Assembly (NCBI RefSeq): GCF_018729255.1
Contig: NZ_CP076060.1
Span: forward strand, 3,543,342 to 3,607,341
From: Cupriavidus sp. EM10
GTDB taxonomy: Bacteria > Pseudomonadota > Gammaproteobacteria > Burkholderiales > Burkholderiaceae
Direction of reading: 5' to 3'
DNA: 64,000 nucleotides
Position 1 is the first letter of the stretch. Each line of letters opens with the position of its first letter. Below, in pieces: positions 27,038 through 38,009 of the stretch. A program made the position numbers and the translations under genes. The notes below the pieces were generated by a model, which was not told where the DNA came from, did no database searches, and worked only from the letters and a program-made list of their open reading frames with translations.

Positions 27038-28297
27038 ATGAGGAAGTCCCAACGTATCCGTTGCGCAGCCGTTGCTGCCGCCGTCACCGCTGCGGCACTG
27101 GCGCTGTCCGCCTGTGGCCAGAAGGCAGCCCAGGGCGGCGCGATGCCGCCGCCGGAAGTGGGTGTGGTCACCGTCACGCCGTCCGCTGTTGCCGTGGTCA
27201 ATGAATTGCCGGGCCGTCTCGAAGGCGTTCGCACTGCCGAAGTGCGCGCCCGCGTCGAAGGCATCGTCCTGTCGCGCAATTACACCGAGGGCGGCGAGGT
27301 AAAGGCTGGGCAGGTGCTGTTCCGCATCGATCCGGCCCCTTACCAGGCGCAGCTGGCATCGGCCAAGGCGCAGCTGGAGCGTGCCGAAGCCAATGCGGTG
27401 TCGGCACGCCAGAAGGCCGAGCGCTACAAGCCGCTGGTGGCCGTGAACGCGGTCAGCAAGCAGGAATATGACGAAGCCGTGGCCGCCGCCGGCCAGGCCA
27501 ACGCCGACATCGCCGCCGCCAAGGCCGCCGTGACCACCGCCCAGATCAACCTGGGCTACACCACGGTGACGTCGCCGATCTCCGGCCGCGTGGGCCGTGC
27601 GCTGGTAACCGAAGGCGCGCTGGTCGGCAAGGGCGAAGCCACCAAGCTGACCACCGTCGAGCAGGTCGATCCGATCTGGGTGACCTTTACCCAGCCGGCC
27701 TCGGAAGTGGCGCGCCTGCGTGCCGCGATCGAATCGGGCAAGGTCAAGGGCGTGAACGGCGGTGCCAAAGTGCACCTGTATCCGGAAGCCGGCGACAAGG
27801 AATACGCCGCCACGGGCAAGCTGCTGTTCTCCGACATGACCGTGGACCCGACCACCGGCGCCATCACACTGCGGGCGGAATTCCCGAATCCGAAGCGCGA
27901 ACTGCTGTCGGGCACGTTCGTGCGCGTGAAGATCGAGCAGGGCGTCGACGAAAACGCGCTGACCGTGCCGCAACGCGCGCTGATCCGCAGCGCCCAGGGT
28001 GCCAGCGTGCTGGTGGTGGGTGCCGACGGCAACGTGGCCGCGCTGCCGGTCAAGGCGCCGCAGGCCATTGGCGACCGCTGGGTCGTGACCGAAGGCCTCA
28101 AGGGCGGTGAAAAGGTGATCGTGGAAGGCCTGCAGAAGGTGCGCCCTGGCGCGCCCGCCAAGGCCGTGCCGTTCCAGGCACCGAAGACGGCCGATGCCCC
28201 GGCATCGGCGCCGGGCGCCACCGCGCAGGGCGACAAGCCCGCCGCCGCTGGCAAGGACGCCAAGGCCGACGACAAGTCGACCGCCAAGCAGGGCTGA
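27038..28297 (+). CDS. RND efflux periplasmic adaptor lipoprotein (AcrA/MexA-like)
   Basis: A 419-residue lipoprotein: signal peptide ending LALSACG (lipobox), then PGRLEGVRTAEVRARVEGIVLSR (lipoyl half 1), an alpha-hairpin rich in Ala/Gln/Glu, YTTVTSPISGRVGRALVTEGALV (lipoyl half 2), beta-barrel and membrane-proximal domains. The tail after about residue 375 is an Ala/Lys/Pro-rich low-complexity extension. First gene of the pump operon, 39 bases ahead of the transporter. It bridges inner-membrane pump and outer-membrane channel. Confidence 0.94.
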   Translation: MRKSQRIRCAAVAAAVTAAALALSACGQKAAQGGAMPPPEVGVVTVTPSAVAVVNELPGRLEGVRTAEVRARVEGIVLSRNYTEGGEVKAGQVLFRIDPAPYQAQLASAKAQLERAEANAVSARQKAERYKPLVAVNAVSKQEYDEAVAAAGQANADIAAAKAAVTTAQINLGYTTVTSPISGRVGRALVTEGALVGKGEATKLTTVEQVDPIWVTFTQPASEVARLRAAIESGKVKGVNGGAKVHLYPEAGDKEYAATGKLLFSDMTVDPTTGAITLRAEFPNPKRELLSGTFVRVKIEQGVDENALTVPQRALIRSAQGASVLVVGADGNVAALPVKAPQAIGDRWVVTEGLKGGEKVIVEGLQKVRPGAPAKAVPFQAPKTADAPASAPGATAQGDKPAAAGKDAKADDKSTAKQG

Positions 28298-28336
28298 TCG
28301 GGCCCTCGACCAAAGCCATAAAAGGGAGCCAGTTTC

Positions 28337-31300
28337 ATGGCGAAGTTTTTTATCGACCGGCCGGTGTTCGCGTGGGTGCTCGCGCTGATCATCGCGCTGG
28401 GCGGTCTGTTGTCGATCGTGCAGCTGCCGATCGCGCAGTACCCCAATATCGCCCCGCCGATCATCACGGTGACCACCACCTACCCCGGTGCGTCGGCCAA
28501 GACGATCGAGGATTCGGTGATCACGCCGATCGAGCAGGAGCTCAACGGCGCCCCCAACCTGCTCTATTACGAATCGCAAAGCGAGTCGTCGGGGCTGGCC
28601 ACCATCAACATCTCGTTCGCGCCCGGCTCGAATGCCGACCTGAACTCCGTGGAAGTGCAGAACCGCCTGAAGCGCGTGGAAGCGCGTCTGCCGGCGGAAG
28701 TGCGCCAACAGGGCGTGCGGGTCGACAAGGCCGGCAACAACTACATGATGTTCATCACGGTCTCGTCGAAGTCGGGTAAATCCGACGCGATCGAGCTGGG
28801 CAACTTCGTGTCGGCGCAGGTGGTGGACTCGGTCCGCCGCGTGCCCGGCGTGGGTGCCGCCGACCTGTTCGGCACCGAGTACGCGATGCGCATCTGGCTG
28901 GATCCGGCCAAGCTGACGGGCTACAACCTGACGCCGCTGGATGTGACCGCCGCCGTTTCGGAGCAGAACATCCAGGTGGCCGTGGGCGAACTCGGCGGCA
29001 CGCCGTCGCCGCGCGGTACCGAGCTGAACGCCACGGTCAACACCGAAAGCCGGCTGACCACGCCCGAGCAGTTCGCCAACATCCTGTTGCGCGTGAATCC
29101 GGACGGCTCGTCGGTGCGCATCAAGGACGTGGGCAGCGTGGAGCTGGGCGGCGCCGACTATTCGACGCTGGCCCGCATCAACGGCAAGCCGGCGTCGGCC
29201 ATCGCCATCAAGCTGGCGCCCTCGGGCAACGCGCTGGCCACGGCCACCGCCGTGCGCGCCAAGATGGAAGAGCTGCAGCGCTTCTTCCCGCCCGACTACG
29301 AATTCAGCATCCCCTACGACACCTCCGCGTTTGTGAAGATCTCGATCGAGGAAGTGGTCAAGACGCTGCTGGAAGCCGTGGTATTGGTGTTCCTGGTGAT
29401 GTACCTGTTCCTGCAGAACTTCCGTGCCACGCTGATTCCGACGCTGGTGGTGCCGGTGGCGCTGCTCGGTACGTTCGGCGCGATGCTGGCGTTCGGCTTC
29501 TCGATCAACGTGCTGACCATGTTCGGCATGGTGCTGGCCATCGGTATCCTGGTGGACGATGCCATCGTGGTGGTCGAGAACGTCGAGCGGATCATGAGCG
29601 AGGAAGGTCTCTCGCCGCGTGAAGCCACCCGCAAGGCCATGAGCCAGATCACCGGCGCCATCGTCGGCATCACGCTGGTGCTGACCGCGGTGTTCATCCC
29701 GATGGCGTTCTTCTCGGGCTCGGTCGGCAATATCTACCGCCAGTTCTCGCTGTCGCTGATCTCGTCGATGGTGTTCTCGGCAATCCTGGCGCTGACGCTG
29801 ACGCCGGCCCTGTGCGCGACGCTGCTCAAGCCGGTGGAGGCTGGCCATCATCACGAGAGGACCGGCTTCTTCGGCTGGTTCAACCGCACGTTCGCCAGGG
29901 CGTCCACCGGCTACCAGGGCATCGTGGCGCGCATCCTGAAGCGCTCGGGCCGCTACCTGATCATCTACGCGCTGATCATCGCCGGCGTGGTGCTGCTGTT
30001 CCAGCGCCTGCCGTCGTCGTTCCTGCCTGACGAAGACCAGGGCTACATGATCACCGTGGTGCAGCTGCCCACGGGCGCCACGCAAGAGCGCACGATCGGC
30101 GTGCTCAAGCAGATCGAGGACTACTACCTGCAGAAGGAATCGAAGGTGGTGGACCAGATGATCACGGTGGCCGGCTTCTCGTTCTTCGGCCGCGGCCAGA
30201 ACGGCGGTATTGCGTTCGTGCGCCTGAAGGACTGGAAGGAGCGTCCTGATGCCGACCAGACCGCGCAGGCACTGGTGGGCCGTGCGTTCGGCACGCTGTC
30301 GTTCATCAAGGACGCGATCATCTTCCCGCTGAACCCGCCGGCGATTTCCGAACTGGGCAACTCCTCGGGCTTCGACTTCCGCCTGCAGGACCGTACCGGC
30401 CAGGGGCACGCCAAGCTGATGGAAGCACGCAACATGATGCTGGGGATGGCGGCACAGTCGCCGGCCCTGGTGGGCGTGCGTCCGGAAGGCCAGGAGGATG
30501 CGCCGCAGCTGCGTATCGACATCGATCGCGAGAAGGCGCGTGCGCTGGGCGTGTCGGTGGCGGATATCAATGCGACTCTGTCGATCTCGTTTGGCTCGTC
30601 CTACGTGAACGACTTCATCTATGAAGGCCGCGTACGCCGCGTGATCGTCCAGGCGCAGGGCTCGGACCGCCTGCTGCCCGACGACCTGGGCAAGCTGCGC
30701 GTGCGCAATGCCAACGGCGACATGGTGGCGTTCTCGGCGTTCTCCACGTCGCAGTGGATCATGGGTTCGCCGCGCCTGGAGCGCTACAACGGCATGCCGG
30801 CGGTGAAGCTGGCAGGCCAGGCCGCGCCGGGCAAGTCCACGGGCGAGGCGATGCGCGTGATGGAGGAAAACTTCGCCAAGCTGCCGCCGGGCTTCGGCTT
30901 CGAGTGGTCGGGCCAGTCGTATGAAGAACGCCTGGCTGGCTCGCAGGAACCGATCCTGTACACGCTGTCGCTGATCATCGTGTTCCTGTGCCTGGCCGCG
31001 CTCTACGAGAGCTGGTCGATCCCGGTATCGGTGCTGCTGGTGGTGCCGCTGGGCGTGATCGGTGCGCTGCTTGGCGTGACGCTGCGCGGCATGCCCAACG
31101 ACGTGTACTTCAAGGTGGGCCTGATCGCCACGATCGGCCTGTCGGCGAAGAACGCCATCCTGATCGTGGAATTCGCCAAGGACCTGCAGGCGCAGGGCCG
31201 CAGCCTGATCGACGCCACGCTGGAGGCGGTGCACCTGCGGTTCCGCCCGATCCTGATGACGTCGATGGCGTTCATCCTGGGCGTGCTGCCGCTGGCCATT

Positions 31301-31498
31301 TCCACCGGCGCGGGCTCGGGCAGCCAGCGCGCCATCGGTACCGGCGTGATGGGCGGCATGATCACGGCGACGGTGCTGGCCATCTTCCTGGTGCCGGTAT
31401 TCTTCGTGGTGGTGCGCGGCCGGTTCAAGGGCAGCAAGGCCCAGCACGAACGTGAACAGGCACGCCTGGAAAGCAGTCAGAAGGAAATCGGACAATGA
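28337..31498 (+). CDS. RND multidrug transporter (AcrB/MexB-like)
   Basis: A 1053-residue pump that closely follows AcrB: N-terminus [19 protein letters not shown], proton-relay Asp407/Asp408 in [18 protein letters not shown] at the same numbering as E. coli AcrB, and the C-terminal-half [20 protein letters not shown]. It exports amphiphilic drugs from periplasm and inner leaflet using the proton gradient. Its stop overlaps the start of the outer-membrane factor (ATGA), so all three components are made together under the AcrR-type repressor. Confidence 0.96.
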   Translation: MAKFFIDRPVFAWVLALIIALGGLLSIVQLPIAQYPNIAPPIITVTTTYPGASAKTIEDSVITPIEQELNGAPNLLYYESQSESSGLATINISFAPGSNADLNSVEVQNRLKRVEARLPAEVRQQGVRVDKAGNNYMMFITVSSKSGKSDAIELGNFVSAQVVDSVRRVPGVGAADLFGTEYAMRIWLDPAKLTGYNLTPLDVTAAVSEQNIQVAVGELGGTPSPRGTELNATVNTESRLTTPEQFANILLRVNPDGSSVRIKDVGSVELGGADYSTLARINGKPASAIAIKLAPSGNALATATAVRAKMEELQRFFPPDYEFSIPYDTSAFVKISIEEVVKTLLEAVVLVFLVMYLFLQNFRATLIPTLVVPVALLGTFGAMLAFGFSINVLTMFGMVLAIGILVDDAIVVVENVERIMSEEGLSPREATRKAMSQITGAIVGITLVLTAVFIPMAFFSGSVGNIYRQFSLSLISSMVFSAILALTLTPALCATLLKPVEAGHHHERTGFFGWFNRTFARASTGYQGIVARILKRSGRYLIIYALIIAGVVLLFQRLPSSFLPDEDQGYMITVVQLPTGATQERTIGVLKQIEDYYLQKESKVVDQMITVAGFSFFGRGQNGGIAFVRLKDWKERPDADQTAQALVGRAFGTLSFIKDAIIFPLNPPAISELGNSSGFDFRLQDRTGQGHAKLMEARNMMLGMAAQSPALVGVRPEGQEDAPQLRIDIDREKARALGVSVADINATLSISFGSSYVNDFIYEGRVRRVIVQAQGSDRLLPDDLGKLRVRNANGDMVAFSAFSTSQWIMGSPRLERYNGMPAVKLAGQAAPGKSTGEAMRVMEENFAKLPPGFGFEWSGQSYEERLAGSQEPILYTLSLIIVFLCLAALYESWSIPVSVLLVVPLGVIGALLGVTLRGMPNDVYFKVGLIATIGLSAKNAILIVEFAKDLQAQGRSLIDATLEAVHLRFRPILMTSMAFILGVLPLAISTGAGSGSQRAIGTGVMGGMITATVLAIFLVPVFFVVVRGRFKGSKAQHEREQARLESSQKEIGQ

Positions 31499-32973
31499 CC
31501 AAGACTTTGACCACGTTGCTGCTGGTGGCCGGGGTGATGAGCGGCTGCACGCTGGCGCCGCACTATGACCGCCCTGCCGCCCCGGTGGCGGGCAGCTATC
31601 CGGCCGCGCCGGAAGGCTATGCCACGGCCGAGGTGAAGAGCGGCGAAACGCGCCGCGCCACCGATATCGGCTGGCGCGAGTTCTTCACCGATCCGCGCCT
31701 GCAGACGCTGATTGCCACGTCGCTGGAAAACAACCGCGACCTGCGCACCGCCGCGCTGCGCATCGAGGAAGCACGCGCGCAGTACCAGATCCAGCGCGCC
31801 GACCTGCTGCCGACCATCAATGGCAACGCCAGCTTCCAGCGCGGCCGGTTCTCGGGCACCACCTCGGGCGTTTCGCAGTCGTTCACCGGCAACATCTACC
31901 AGGTGGGCCTGTCGGTGACGCAGTGGGAGCTCGACTTCTTCGGCCGCGTGCGCAGCCTGTCGAACGCGGCGCTGGCGCAGTACTTCTCGACCGAGGAGGC
32001 GCATCGCGCTGCCTATATCTCGCTGGTCTCGGAAGTCGCCAAGGCCTACCTGGCCGAACGCGCCGCCGCCGAGCAGTACGACCTGGCCCGCGAGACGCTG
32101 GAGGCGCGCCAGAGCACGTACGAGCTGTCGAAGAAGCGCTTCGACGCGGGCGCCACGTCGGCGCTGGACCTGCGCGACAACGAATCGCTGGTCGCCCAGG
32201 CCCGTGTGTCGGCGGCGCAGCTGGCGCGCCAGCGCGCGCAGGCGCAGAACGCGCTGGAAGTGCTGGTGGGCAAGCCGATTGCCGAGATCCCGAACCTGCC
32301 GGCGCCAATGCGCCTGTCGGACGAGCGCATCATCAGCGACATCCCCGAGGGCCTGCCTTCGGAACTGCTGACCCAGCGGCCCGACATCCGCCAGGCCGAA
32401 CAGGCGCTGCTGTCCGCCAACGCCAACATCGGCGCGGCCCGCGCGGCGTTCTTCCCGCGCATCACGATGACGGCCAGCGCCGGCAACATCAGCACGTCGT
32501 TTACGAACCTGTTTGACAACGGCGCGGGCGTGTGGTCGTTCTCGCCGCAACTGGTGCTGCCGATCTTCGACTACGGCCGCAACCTGTCGAACCTGGACCT
32601 GGCCAACGTGCGCAAGAACATCCAGGTGGCCAACTACGAGAAGACGATCCAGACGGCGTTTTCCGAAGTGGCCGATGCGCTGGTGGCGCGTGGCACGCTG
32701 GAAGAGCAGGTGGCGGGCCAGGAGCAGCAACGCAATGCCGAAGCCGCGCGCTACGAGCTGTCGCGCCTGCGTTTCCGCAGCGGCGTGGCCAGCTACCTGG
32801 ACGAGCTCGATGCGCAGCGCCAGCTGTTCTCGGCCGAGCAGGCACTGGTGCAGGCTCGCCAGCTGCGCCTGACCAATGCGATCGATCTGTATCGCGCGCT
32901 GGGCGGCGGGCTGAACGAAACCGGCGCGGTGGCCCAGGCGGCGCCGCAACCGGCGACGCAGACCACGCAGTAA
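31495..32973 (+). CDS. Outer-membrane efflux channel lipoprotein (OprM/NodT family)
   Basis: A 492-residue TolC-superfamily channel. The signal peptide ends with a lipobox (VMSGC), and the mature protein starts TLAPHYDRP, typical of OprM/NodT lipoproteins. Two outer-membrane efflux repeats are visible, each with long Ala/Gln-rich helices, and [23 protein letters not shown] between them. It completes the tripartite pump and may also serve the incomplete RND pair at 13480-17935. A strong terminator follows. Confidence 0.94.
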   Translation: MTKTLTTLLLVAGVMSGCTLAPHYDRPAAPVAGSYPAAPEGYATAEVKSGETRRATDIGWREFFTDPRLQTLIATSLENNRDLRTAALRIEEARAQYQIQRADLLPTINGNASFQRGRFSGTTSGVSQSFTGNIYQVGLSVTQWELDFFGRVRSLSNAALAQYFSTEEAHRAAYISLVSEVAKAYLAERAAAEQYDLARETLEARQSTYELSKKRFDAGATSALDLRDNESLVAQARVSAAQLARQRAQAQNALEVLVGKPIAEIPNLPAPMRLSDERIISDIPEGLPSELLTQRPDIRQAEQALLSANANIGAARAAFFPRITMTASAGNISTSFTNLFDNGAGVWSFSPQLVLPIFDYGRNLSNLDLANVRKNIQVANYEKTIQTAFSEVADALVARGTLEEQVAGQEQQRNAEAARYELSRLRFRSGVASYLDELDAQRQLFSAEQALVQARQLRLTNAIDLYRALGGGLNETGAVAQAAPQPATQTTQ

Positions 32974-33002
32974 CGCGCGCCGCCGAAGGCGGGGGCGCAA
33001 AG

Positions 33003-33037
33003 AAAAAAGGCGAGGCCGTGATGGCCTCGCCTTTTTT
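33003..33037. terminator. Bidirectional terminator after the efflux operon
   Basis: 15-bp stem: AAAAAAGGCGAGGCC, loop GTGAT, then GGCCTCGCCTTTTTT. Serves both the pump operon and the convergent OmpW gene. Confidence 0.92.
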
Positions 33038-33058
33038 GTTGCCGGTCCGAAGCGGCGT

Positions 33059-33910
33059 TCAGAACTTGTAGGTCGCCGCCAGGAAGAAGACGATCGGGTT
33101 GGGCCGCAACGTGGTCTTCGACGTCGACAGCACGGTGCCGTCCGAGGCCTTGATCGTCATCGTCGATTCCGACTTCAGCGGGATGTACGTCACCGCGCCG
33201 GTCACGCCCCAGTGATCGTTGAAGTTGTAGGTGCCACCGAGGTTGAAGATCGGCGCCCACGACGACGACGCATCGGCGCTGACAGAAGTCGGCCCCGGGA
33301 TGCCGGCGCCCGCCGCCAGGATGGCGCCAAGGTTGTTGTTCACCGATTCGGCGAACGCCGGGTTCACCTTCACGTCCGTGAAGAAGTTGTACGAGACGCC
33401 GACGCCGACGAACGGCCGGAACGTCACGCCCGGCGAGCGGAAGTGATACTGCACCATGGCTGCCGGGCTCCACTGCCGCGCGCGCGTGATGATCGGGTTC
33501 AGCGATGGATCGCCCAGACTCTGGCGGCCCAGCGCGCCGGCCGGGCCGGGCGGGATCAGCTCACCGTGACCGTAGATCTTGAACGTGGGCGGGATGCCGC
33601 CCACACCCGTGATCGCGATGTGGTCGGTCACGAAGTGGCTGAACGTCAGGCCCAGCGTGTCCGAGTTCGACGACGACAGGCCGCTGCCCGGTGCCGAGAA
33701 CGTCGACGGCAGGCCCAGCGGGTAGTTGATCGGCACATCCACCACATTGGTGGTCAGCGGCCCGCTGGTGCCGAACGTCTGGATATGGAACCAGCCGGCC
33801 GATACCACGTTGTCGCCGGCCTTCTGGGCATGCGCGGGCGCGGCCAGGCAGGCGGCCACGGTGGTGGCCATGGCCAGCAGGTGCTTCAGGGCAAGTTTCT
33901 TGTTCTGCAT
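33059..33910 (-). CDS. OmpW family outer-membrane protein
   Basis: A 283-residue beta-barrel protein. The start at MQNKKLALKHLL (33910) gives a signal peptide ending AHAQ. OmpW/AlkL signatures are NVVSAGWFHIQ, the DTLGLTFSHFVTDHIAI strand, FRPFVGVGVSYNFFTDVKVN and a final aromatic (YKF). OmpW/AlkL proteins are narrow eight-strand barrels that let hydrophobic molecules cross the outer membrane by a side exit. It is followed upstream by two DUF2957 lipoproteins and lies in a block of hydrophobic-substrate oxidation genes, which fits an uptake role. Confidence 0.88.
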   Translation of the reverse strand: MQNKKLALKHLLAMATTVAACLAAPAHAQKAGDNVVSAGWFHIQTFGTSGPLTTNVVDVPINYPLGLPSTFSAPGSGLSSSNSDTLGLTFSHFVTDHIAITGVGGIPPTFKIYGHGELIPPGPAGALGRQSLGDPSLNPIITRARQWSPAAMVQYHFRSPGVTFRPFVGVGVSYNFFTDVKVNPAFAESVNNNLGAILAAGAGIPGPTSVSADASSSWAPIFNLGGTYNFNDHWGVTGAVTYIPLKSESTMTIKASDGTVLSTSKTTLRPNPIVFFLAATYKF

Positions 33911-33932
33911 CGTTTTGTCTCCCCGGTTCCTG

Positions 33933-35216
33933 TTATTCGACGAACGCGCCGATCGTGAAGTACGGGCTGCCGTTCCGGTTCTCCAGGAATCCGAATACAC
34001 CGCCCGTGAACATCAGCTTGCCGGTGATGCCGGGCGTGCCCTCCTTGCGCGTGGTGGTGATCACGCCCGCCGTGGTTTGCGAGAAGTCGAGCTTCAGGGC
34101 GATGGCCCGCGTGGCGTCCGATGCGTTGAACGGGTCGAGCATGGCGGCGTCCGCAGCCACCAGCGCCGTGGTCTTGTAGTCGAAGTTGCTGTCCACGCCG
34201 ATGTACTCGCCATTGACGGTGCCCTGCGTGGCGGAGAACGCCGGCGCCATCATGCCGATGCCGATCTCGTCGTCGGCGCCCAGCGGCAGCTTGTCGGCGC
34301 TGGCGTAGCCCCCGCGGATCATCACCGGCACCAGTTGTCCGCGCAGCTTGCCGACAATCAGGTACGCGCGCCCCATCACACTGCCCAGCGTGGGCGCCTG
34401 TTCGCCCTCATAGTTGGTCGACAGCAGCGTACCGTTCGATTGCGCCGCGAACTTGCTGCCCTTCTGCTTGCAGGTACCGCCGGCCTTGTTGTCGCAGACC
34501 GTGTAGGACCCATCGGCCGCCAGCGACATCTTGTAGTCCTGCGCCACCTGCGCGAAGTTCTTCGACGGGATCTCGTGGAAGCCCGAGCCGTTGTAGAGGC
34601 CGGCGATCTTGCCCAGGTCGGTCTCCGTCTGCGCGAAGCCGATGAACTGGAAGTACGGGAACGTGGTGTCGGGCACCGCGCCCGCGCCCAGCAGGCCGTT
34701 GAACTGGATGCGGGCGCCCGGGATGGTGCCGCCCATCACCCCTTCGCCCAGGAACAGCTTGGCGGGCCGCGCCGGGTCCAGGCTCGCGCCCTTCAGCACG
34801 AACGCGCACTGGTTGAGCTTCTGCGTTGGCAGCCCCGTTTCCTGCGCCAGGGCGCCCGTCATCACGTTCTTGCCGTCGGTGGGATCGGAGCGCGTCGGCG
34901 ACACGGTACCGGTGGTGCGCGGCACCGACGAATCGAGGAACGTCACGGCCCACGTCATCTTCGTGGTATCGATCTGGACCTTGACCAGTTCGCCGGAACC
35001 GGTGCCGCCGATATACGGCGTCGAGTAGTCGACCGATGCGGGGCACAGCCGGGGCGTTACCGCCGCGGGCGTGCTGCCGCCGCCGCCATCGCCTCCCCCG
35101 CCGCCGCAGGCAGCCAGCAAGGCCGTGGTGACGAAAGCCAGCGCCAGGCGCGGCGCCCAGGACCGCGGCGTGGGGGCGCCGGCGGTGTGCGTAGGAAGCG
35201 ATTGCGGCAGCTGCAT
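33933..35216 (-). CDS. DUF2957 family lipoprotein, copy 1
   Basis: A 427-residue lipoprotein with lipobox LLAACGGGGG and a glycine-rich linker. The body matches the DUF2957 family found mainly in Burkholderia/Ralstonia/Cupriavidus: CPASVDYSTPYIGGTGSGE, then VTFLDSSVPRTTG, YFQFIGFAQTETDLGKIAGLYN and FTGGVFGFLEN. Function is unknown. It is a clear paralogue of the next gene (same order of blocks) and sits 22 bases upstream of ompW, so the three may be co-transcribed. Confidence 0.87.
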   Translation of the reverse strand: MQLPQSLPTHTAGAPTPRSWAPRLALAFVTTALLAACGGGGGDGGGGSTPAAVTPRLCPASVDYSTPYIGGTGSGELVKVQIDTTKMTWAVTFLDSSVPRTTGTVSPTRSDPTDGKNVMTGALAQETGLPTQKLNQCAFVLKGASLDPARPAKLFLGEGVMGGTIPGARIQFNGLLGAGAVPDTTFPYFQFIGFAQTETDLGKIAGLYNGSGFHEIPSKNFAQVAQDYKMSLAADGSYTVCDNKAGGTCKQKGSKFAAQSNGTLLSTNYEGEQAPTLGSVMGRAYLIVGKLRGQLVPVMIRGGYASADKLPLGADDEIGIGMMAPAFSATQGTVNGEYIGVDSNFDYKTTALVAADAAMLDPFNASDATRAIALKLDFSQTTAGVITTTRKEGTPGITGKLMFTGGVFGFLENRNGSPYFTIGAFVE

Positions 35217-35287
35217 GATGAAGTCTCCTTGTGCTTTCTTATGGGTGAGGCAGGTGTGAGGCAGGGGTTCTGTGGGCGCGGCGGACG

Positions 35288-36658
35288 CTAGCGGTTGGCC
35301 ACCGCGCTGACGCGGAACGTTGGATTGGCGGCGTCGCCGAACAGGTGGGCATACACGGGGCCGGTGGTGATCAGCGCACCGGTCTTGCCGCTGTTGTCGA
35401 CGGTATTCACCACGCCGGGCCGCGTGGCCTGGGTCAGATCCATCTGGAAGCCGCCAATCGGCGTGAGCGACGGGTCTTGCGGATCGAGCCAGGCGCCGAC
35501 GTTGTCATGCAGCGACGATGCGACGTACTTGAAGTCGCTGCCCGAGCCGATGTAGCCGCCCTTGAGCGCGGAGGCCGTGGTGGCGGTGGTCGGCGACAGC
35601 AGGGCGATGCCCGATTCGTCGTCGACGCTGAGGATGATGTTGGCGACATCGGAGAAATCGATGCGCGCATAGCCCACGCGCACCAGTAGCGGCACCAGCT
35701 TGCCTTCGAGCTTGCCCACGATCAGCACGCCCTTGGCCTGGGTCTGGTTTCCTGCCGCGAACGTTTGGTTGAAGAAGAACGGATAGGGCTTCTGGCCGGT
35801 GGCATCGAAGCTCTCGAACGCGCCGTCGGAGCCCGGGCGCAGCTTCCATGCCTTGCCGGTGGTCACGCAGTTGCCCGATGCCACGGTGCAGGTGCCATCG
35901 GCGTTGATCGTCTCCACCTTGTTGGCCACGGCGGGCGCGAAGTGGGCTGTCCCGAAGACATCCCCGCCGGAAGGAATCAGGTGATAGCCCAGCACGTTGT
36001 AGCTGCCGGCTACCTTGCTGAAATCGGTCTCGGTTTCGGCGAAGGCCAACACCGGATACATGGCGAAGGTCGTGGCAGGGATGGCGCCGAAGCCGCCGAT
36101 GCCGTCGTACTTGATGGTGGCGCCCGGAATGCCGCCGCCGGCAACGCCGTTGCCGACAAACAGGATCGGTGGGTTGGCGGGGTCGATCAGTGCTTGTGAT
36201 CTGCCGTCTGACGCCGTGGCGGTTTTCAGCTCATAGGCGCAGTTGTTCTGCGCTTCCGTGGGCAATGGCCGGGTGGGATGGGACATCGTGCCGGTGACCG
36301 TCACGCCAGCGCGCGTGGGGTACACGTCGGCGGTGGTTTGTGGCACCGGCGATTCCAGGAACTGAATCCGATACGTGCCCTTCGTGCTGTCGAGCTGGAT
36401 CTTCACGAATTCGCCCGCCCCCGATCCACCGGTGTACGTGGTGTTGTAGTCCAGCACGCTGGGGCAGATGGCCGCCACCGGCTGGTTGACCGTGGGGCCC
36501 GACGGCGTACACGTTCCATTGGTGGCGCATTGCTGGCCTGCGGCTTGCGGCGTGGTGCCGCCAGGGTCTCCGTCGCCGCCGCCGCAGGCGGACAGCGCGA
36601 TCGTCAGGCTTACCCCAGCCAAGGCAAAAGTGGTGCGTCGAAAGTTCGACTGTTGCAT
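35288..36658 (-). CDS. DUF2957 family lipoprotein, copy 2
   Basis: A 456-residue lipoprotein starting at MQQSNFRRTTFALAGVSLTI (ATG 36658) with lipobox ALSACGGG. It repeats the block order of the neighbouring copy: CPSVLDYNTTYTGGSGAGE, QFLESPVPQTTADVYPTR, AFAETETDFSKVAGSYNVLGYH, and the closing VYAHLFGDAANP. Alignment by eye suggests an old tandem duplication with divergence. Paired Cys in QQCATNGTC and CTVASGNC may form disulfides. Biochemical role unknown. Part of the OmpW/DUF2957/DUF1571 block. Confidence 0.87.
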   Translation of the reverse strand: MQQSNFRRTTFALAGVSLTIALSACGGGDGDPGGTTPQAAGQQCATNGTCTPSGPTVNQPVAAICPSVLDYNTTYTGGSGAGEFVKIQLDSTKGTYRIQFLESPVPQTTADVYPTRAGVTVTGTMSHPTRPLPTEAQNNCAYELKTATASDGRSQALIDPANPPILFVGNGVAGGGIPGATIKYDGIGGFGAIPATTFAMYPVLAFAETETDFSKVAGSYNVLGYHLIPSGGDVFGTAHFAPAVANKVETINADGTCTVASGNCVTTGKAWKLRPGSDGAFESFDATGQKPYPFFFNQTFAAGNQTQAKGVLIVGKLEGKLVPLLVRVGYARIDFSDVANIILSVDDESGIALLSPTTATTASALKGGYIGSGSDFKYVASSLHDNVGAWLDPQDPSLTPIGGFQMDLTQATRPGVVNTVDNSGKTGALITTGPVYAHLFGDAANPTFRVSAVANR

Positions 36659-36885
36659 GGTTGTCTCCTCGTTCTTATGACGCGCGCACCGGCAGTGGCC
36701 GAGGTGTCGCACGGTGGTCGGAATCTCGCGTTTCAAGCGCCTGCGCGCAATAGAGCGCTCGTTCCAAACATCGCCGCAGCGCCGTCCGCCGTTGTCCGCC
36801 AAGCGCCTCGCGCCCCTGTTCAAACCGCGTGCGCAGTCACATATGCGCACATTCAAACGGGGGATGGCGCCTGGCGGCGGCTGCA

Positions 36886-37782
36886 TCAGAACTTGTATTC
36901 GCCGTTGCCCGGATCGAATGCCGAGGCATCGAACGTCTTCTTCACGGCCTTCTCGAAGACGATCTTCTCGACCATGTTGCCGTCGGCGTCCCACGCCGTT
37001 TCCATGCGCGGCCAGGGATGCTTGAGGTCGAACATCAGCTGTACCTTCTTGGCGTAGTACTTCGGCGCGCCTTCGGGCAGTTCCCACGTCAGCGCCACCA
37101 TGCGCACGCCCTGTTCCTGCACGATCTCGGTACGCGAGTACTTCTCGGACAGGCCGGCGGCGCGCAGCGTCTTGGCGTCGCGCTCCAGCATCGACAGCAC
37201 GAACTGGAAGCCCAGGTCGCGCACGGTATGGTTCGACTGTGATTTCGCCAGCGTGCCGTCGATGGAAGTCCAGATCGACGTGAAGCCCATGAGGCCGCCC
37301 AGATGGCCGTACATTTCTTCCTTGCGCCGCGTCTCGTCGTAGATGATTTCCTGGCCGGCCTGCGCGCCGTTGGGCAGCCACTTCGCATAGAGCTGGCGCG
37401 GCAGATGGCGGTAGCGGATCATCATGCGCGCGGGCTTGTCCTGCCACTGGCCGTTCAGCCGCTCCTGGCGCGTCATCCAGTATTCGTATTCGGGGTAGCG
37501 GTTGATTTCCTGGCGCGCCCAGGTCAGCAAGGCCTCGGGCTGCAGGGCATCGAACACGGCCAGTACCTGCGCGTCGGACATCGACGCCAGTTCGCCGCTG
37601 GCGGTCTGCTTGGCGAACAGCGCGGTCTGCTGCGACGTGGGCAGGCCGTCGTAGGGCGTGGGTGCACGCGCTGCCTGCGCGGCCGGTGCCCCCTGTGCGT
37701 GGGCCTGGAACAGGCTGCCTGGCGGCGTGGCCACGAATCCGATAATGCCGCCGAACGCGGCGATCACGAACATCTGCTTCAT
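36886..37782 (-). CDS. DUF1571 family exported protein
   Basis: A 298-residue exported protein starting MKQMFVIAAFGGIIGFV (ATG 37782), with a hydrophobic signal-like N-terminus ending near AHAQ. The DUF1571 family is recognised from YWMTRQERLNGQWQ, then MIRYRHLPRQLYAKWL, GQEIIYDETRRKEEM and VMVALTWEL-like segments. The fold resembles lipoprotein-localisation (LolA-like) sheets, which would suit binding of a lipid or hydrophobic ligand; this is inference. It heads the leftward OmpW/DUF2957 block and lies next to a TetR regulator. Confidence 0.85.
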   Translation of the reverse strand: MKQMFVIAAFGGIIGFVATPPGSLFQAHAQGAPAAQAARAPTPYDGLPTSQQTALFAKQTASGELASMSDAQVLAVFDALQPEALLTWARQEINRYPEYEYWMTRQERLNGQWQDKPARMMIRYRHLPRQLYAKWLPNGAQAGQEIIYDETRRKEEMYGHLGGLMGFTSIWTSIDGTLAKSQSNHTVRDLGFQFVLSMLERDAKTLRAAGLSEKYSRTEIVQEQGVRMVALTWELPEGAPKYYAKKVQLMFDLKHPWPRMETAWDADGNMVEKIVFEKAVKKTFDASAFDPGNGEYKF

Positions 37783-38009
37783 TGCGGTCTCCAGTGTGTT
37801 TGCGCTTCTTCGTTTTTTTGAGGCAAGACGGGGTCCTCCCGGCCGTGTGTTGGACGGCAGGTCGGGGCGCACCAGAACCGCGGCGCGCAGCGGGTCACGC
37901 CGCGCGTTGGGCGTGGCGGATCGACACGTTGTGGATAAAGGCGACGGTTACCGTCGCGGCTCGCCGCAGCGCGTGTCGCGGTCCCGGTGGAGACCGCGAC
38001 GGCGTGCCG

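Noticed and set aside
27032..31495. 1487-codon open frame antisense to the AcrAB-like genes
   Set aside because: Same GC-frame artefact; no domains, low complexity, real genes on the other strand.
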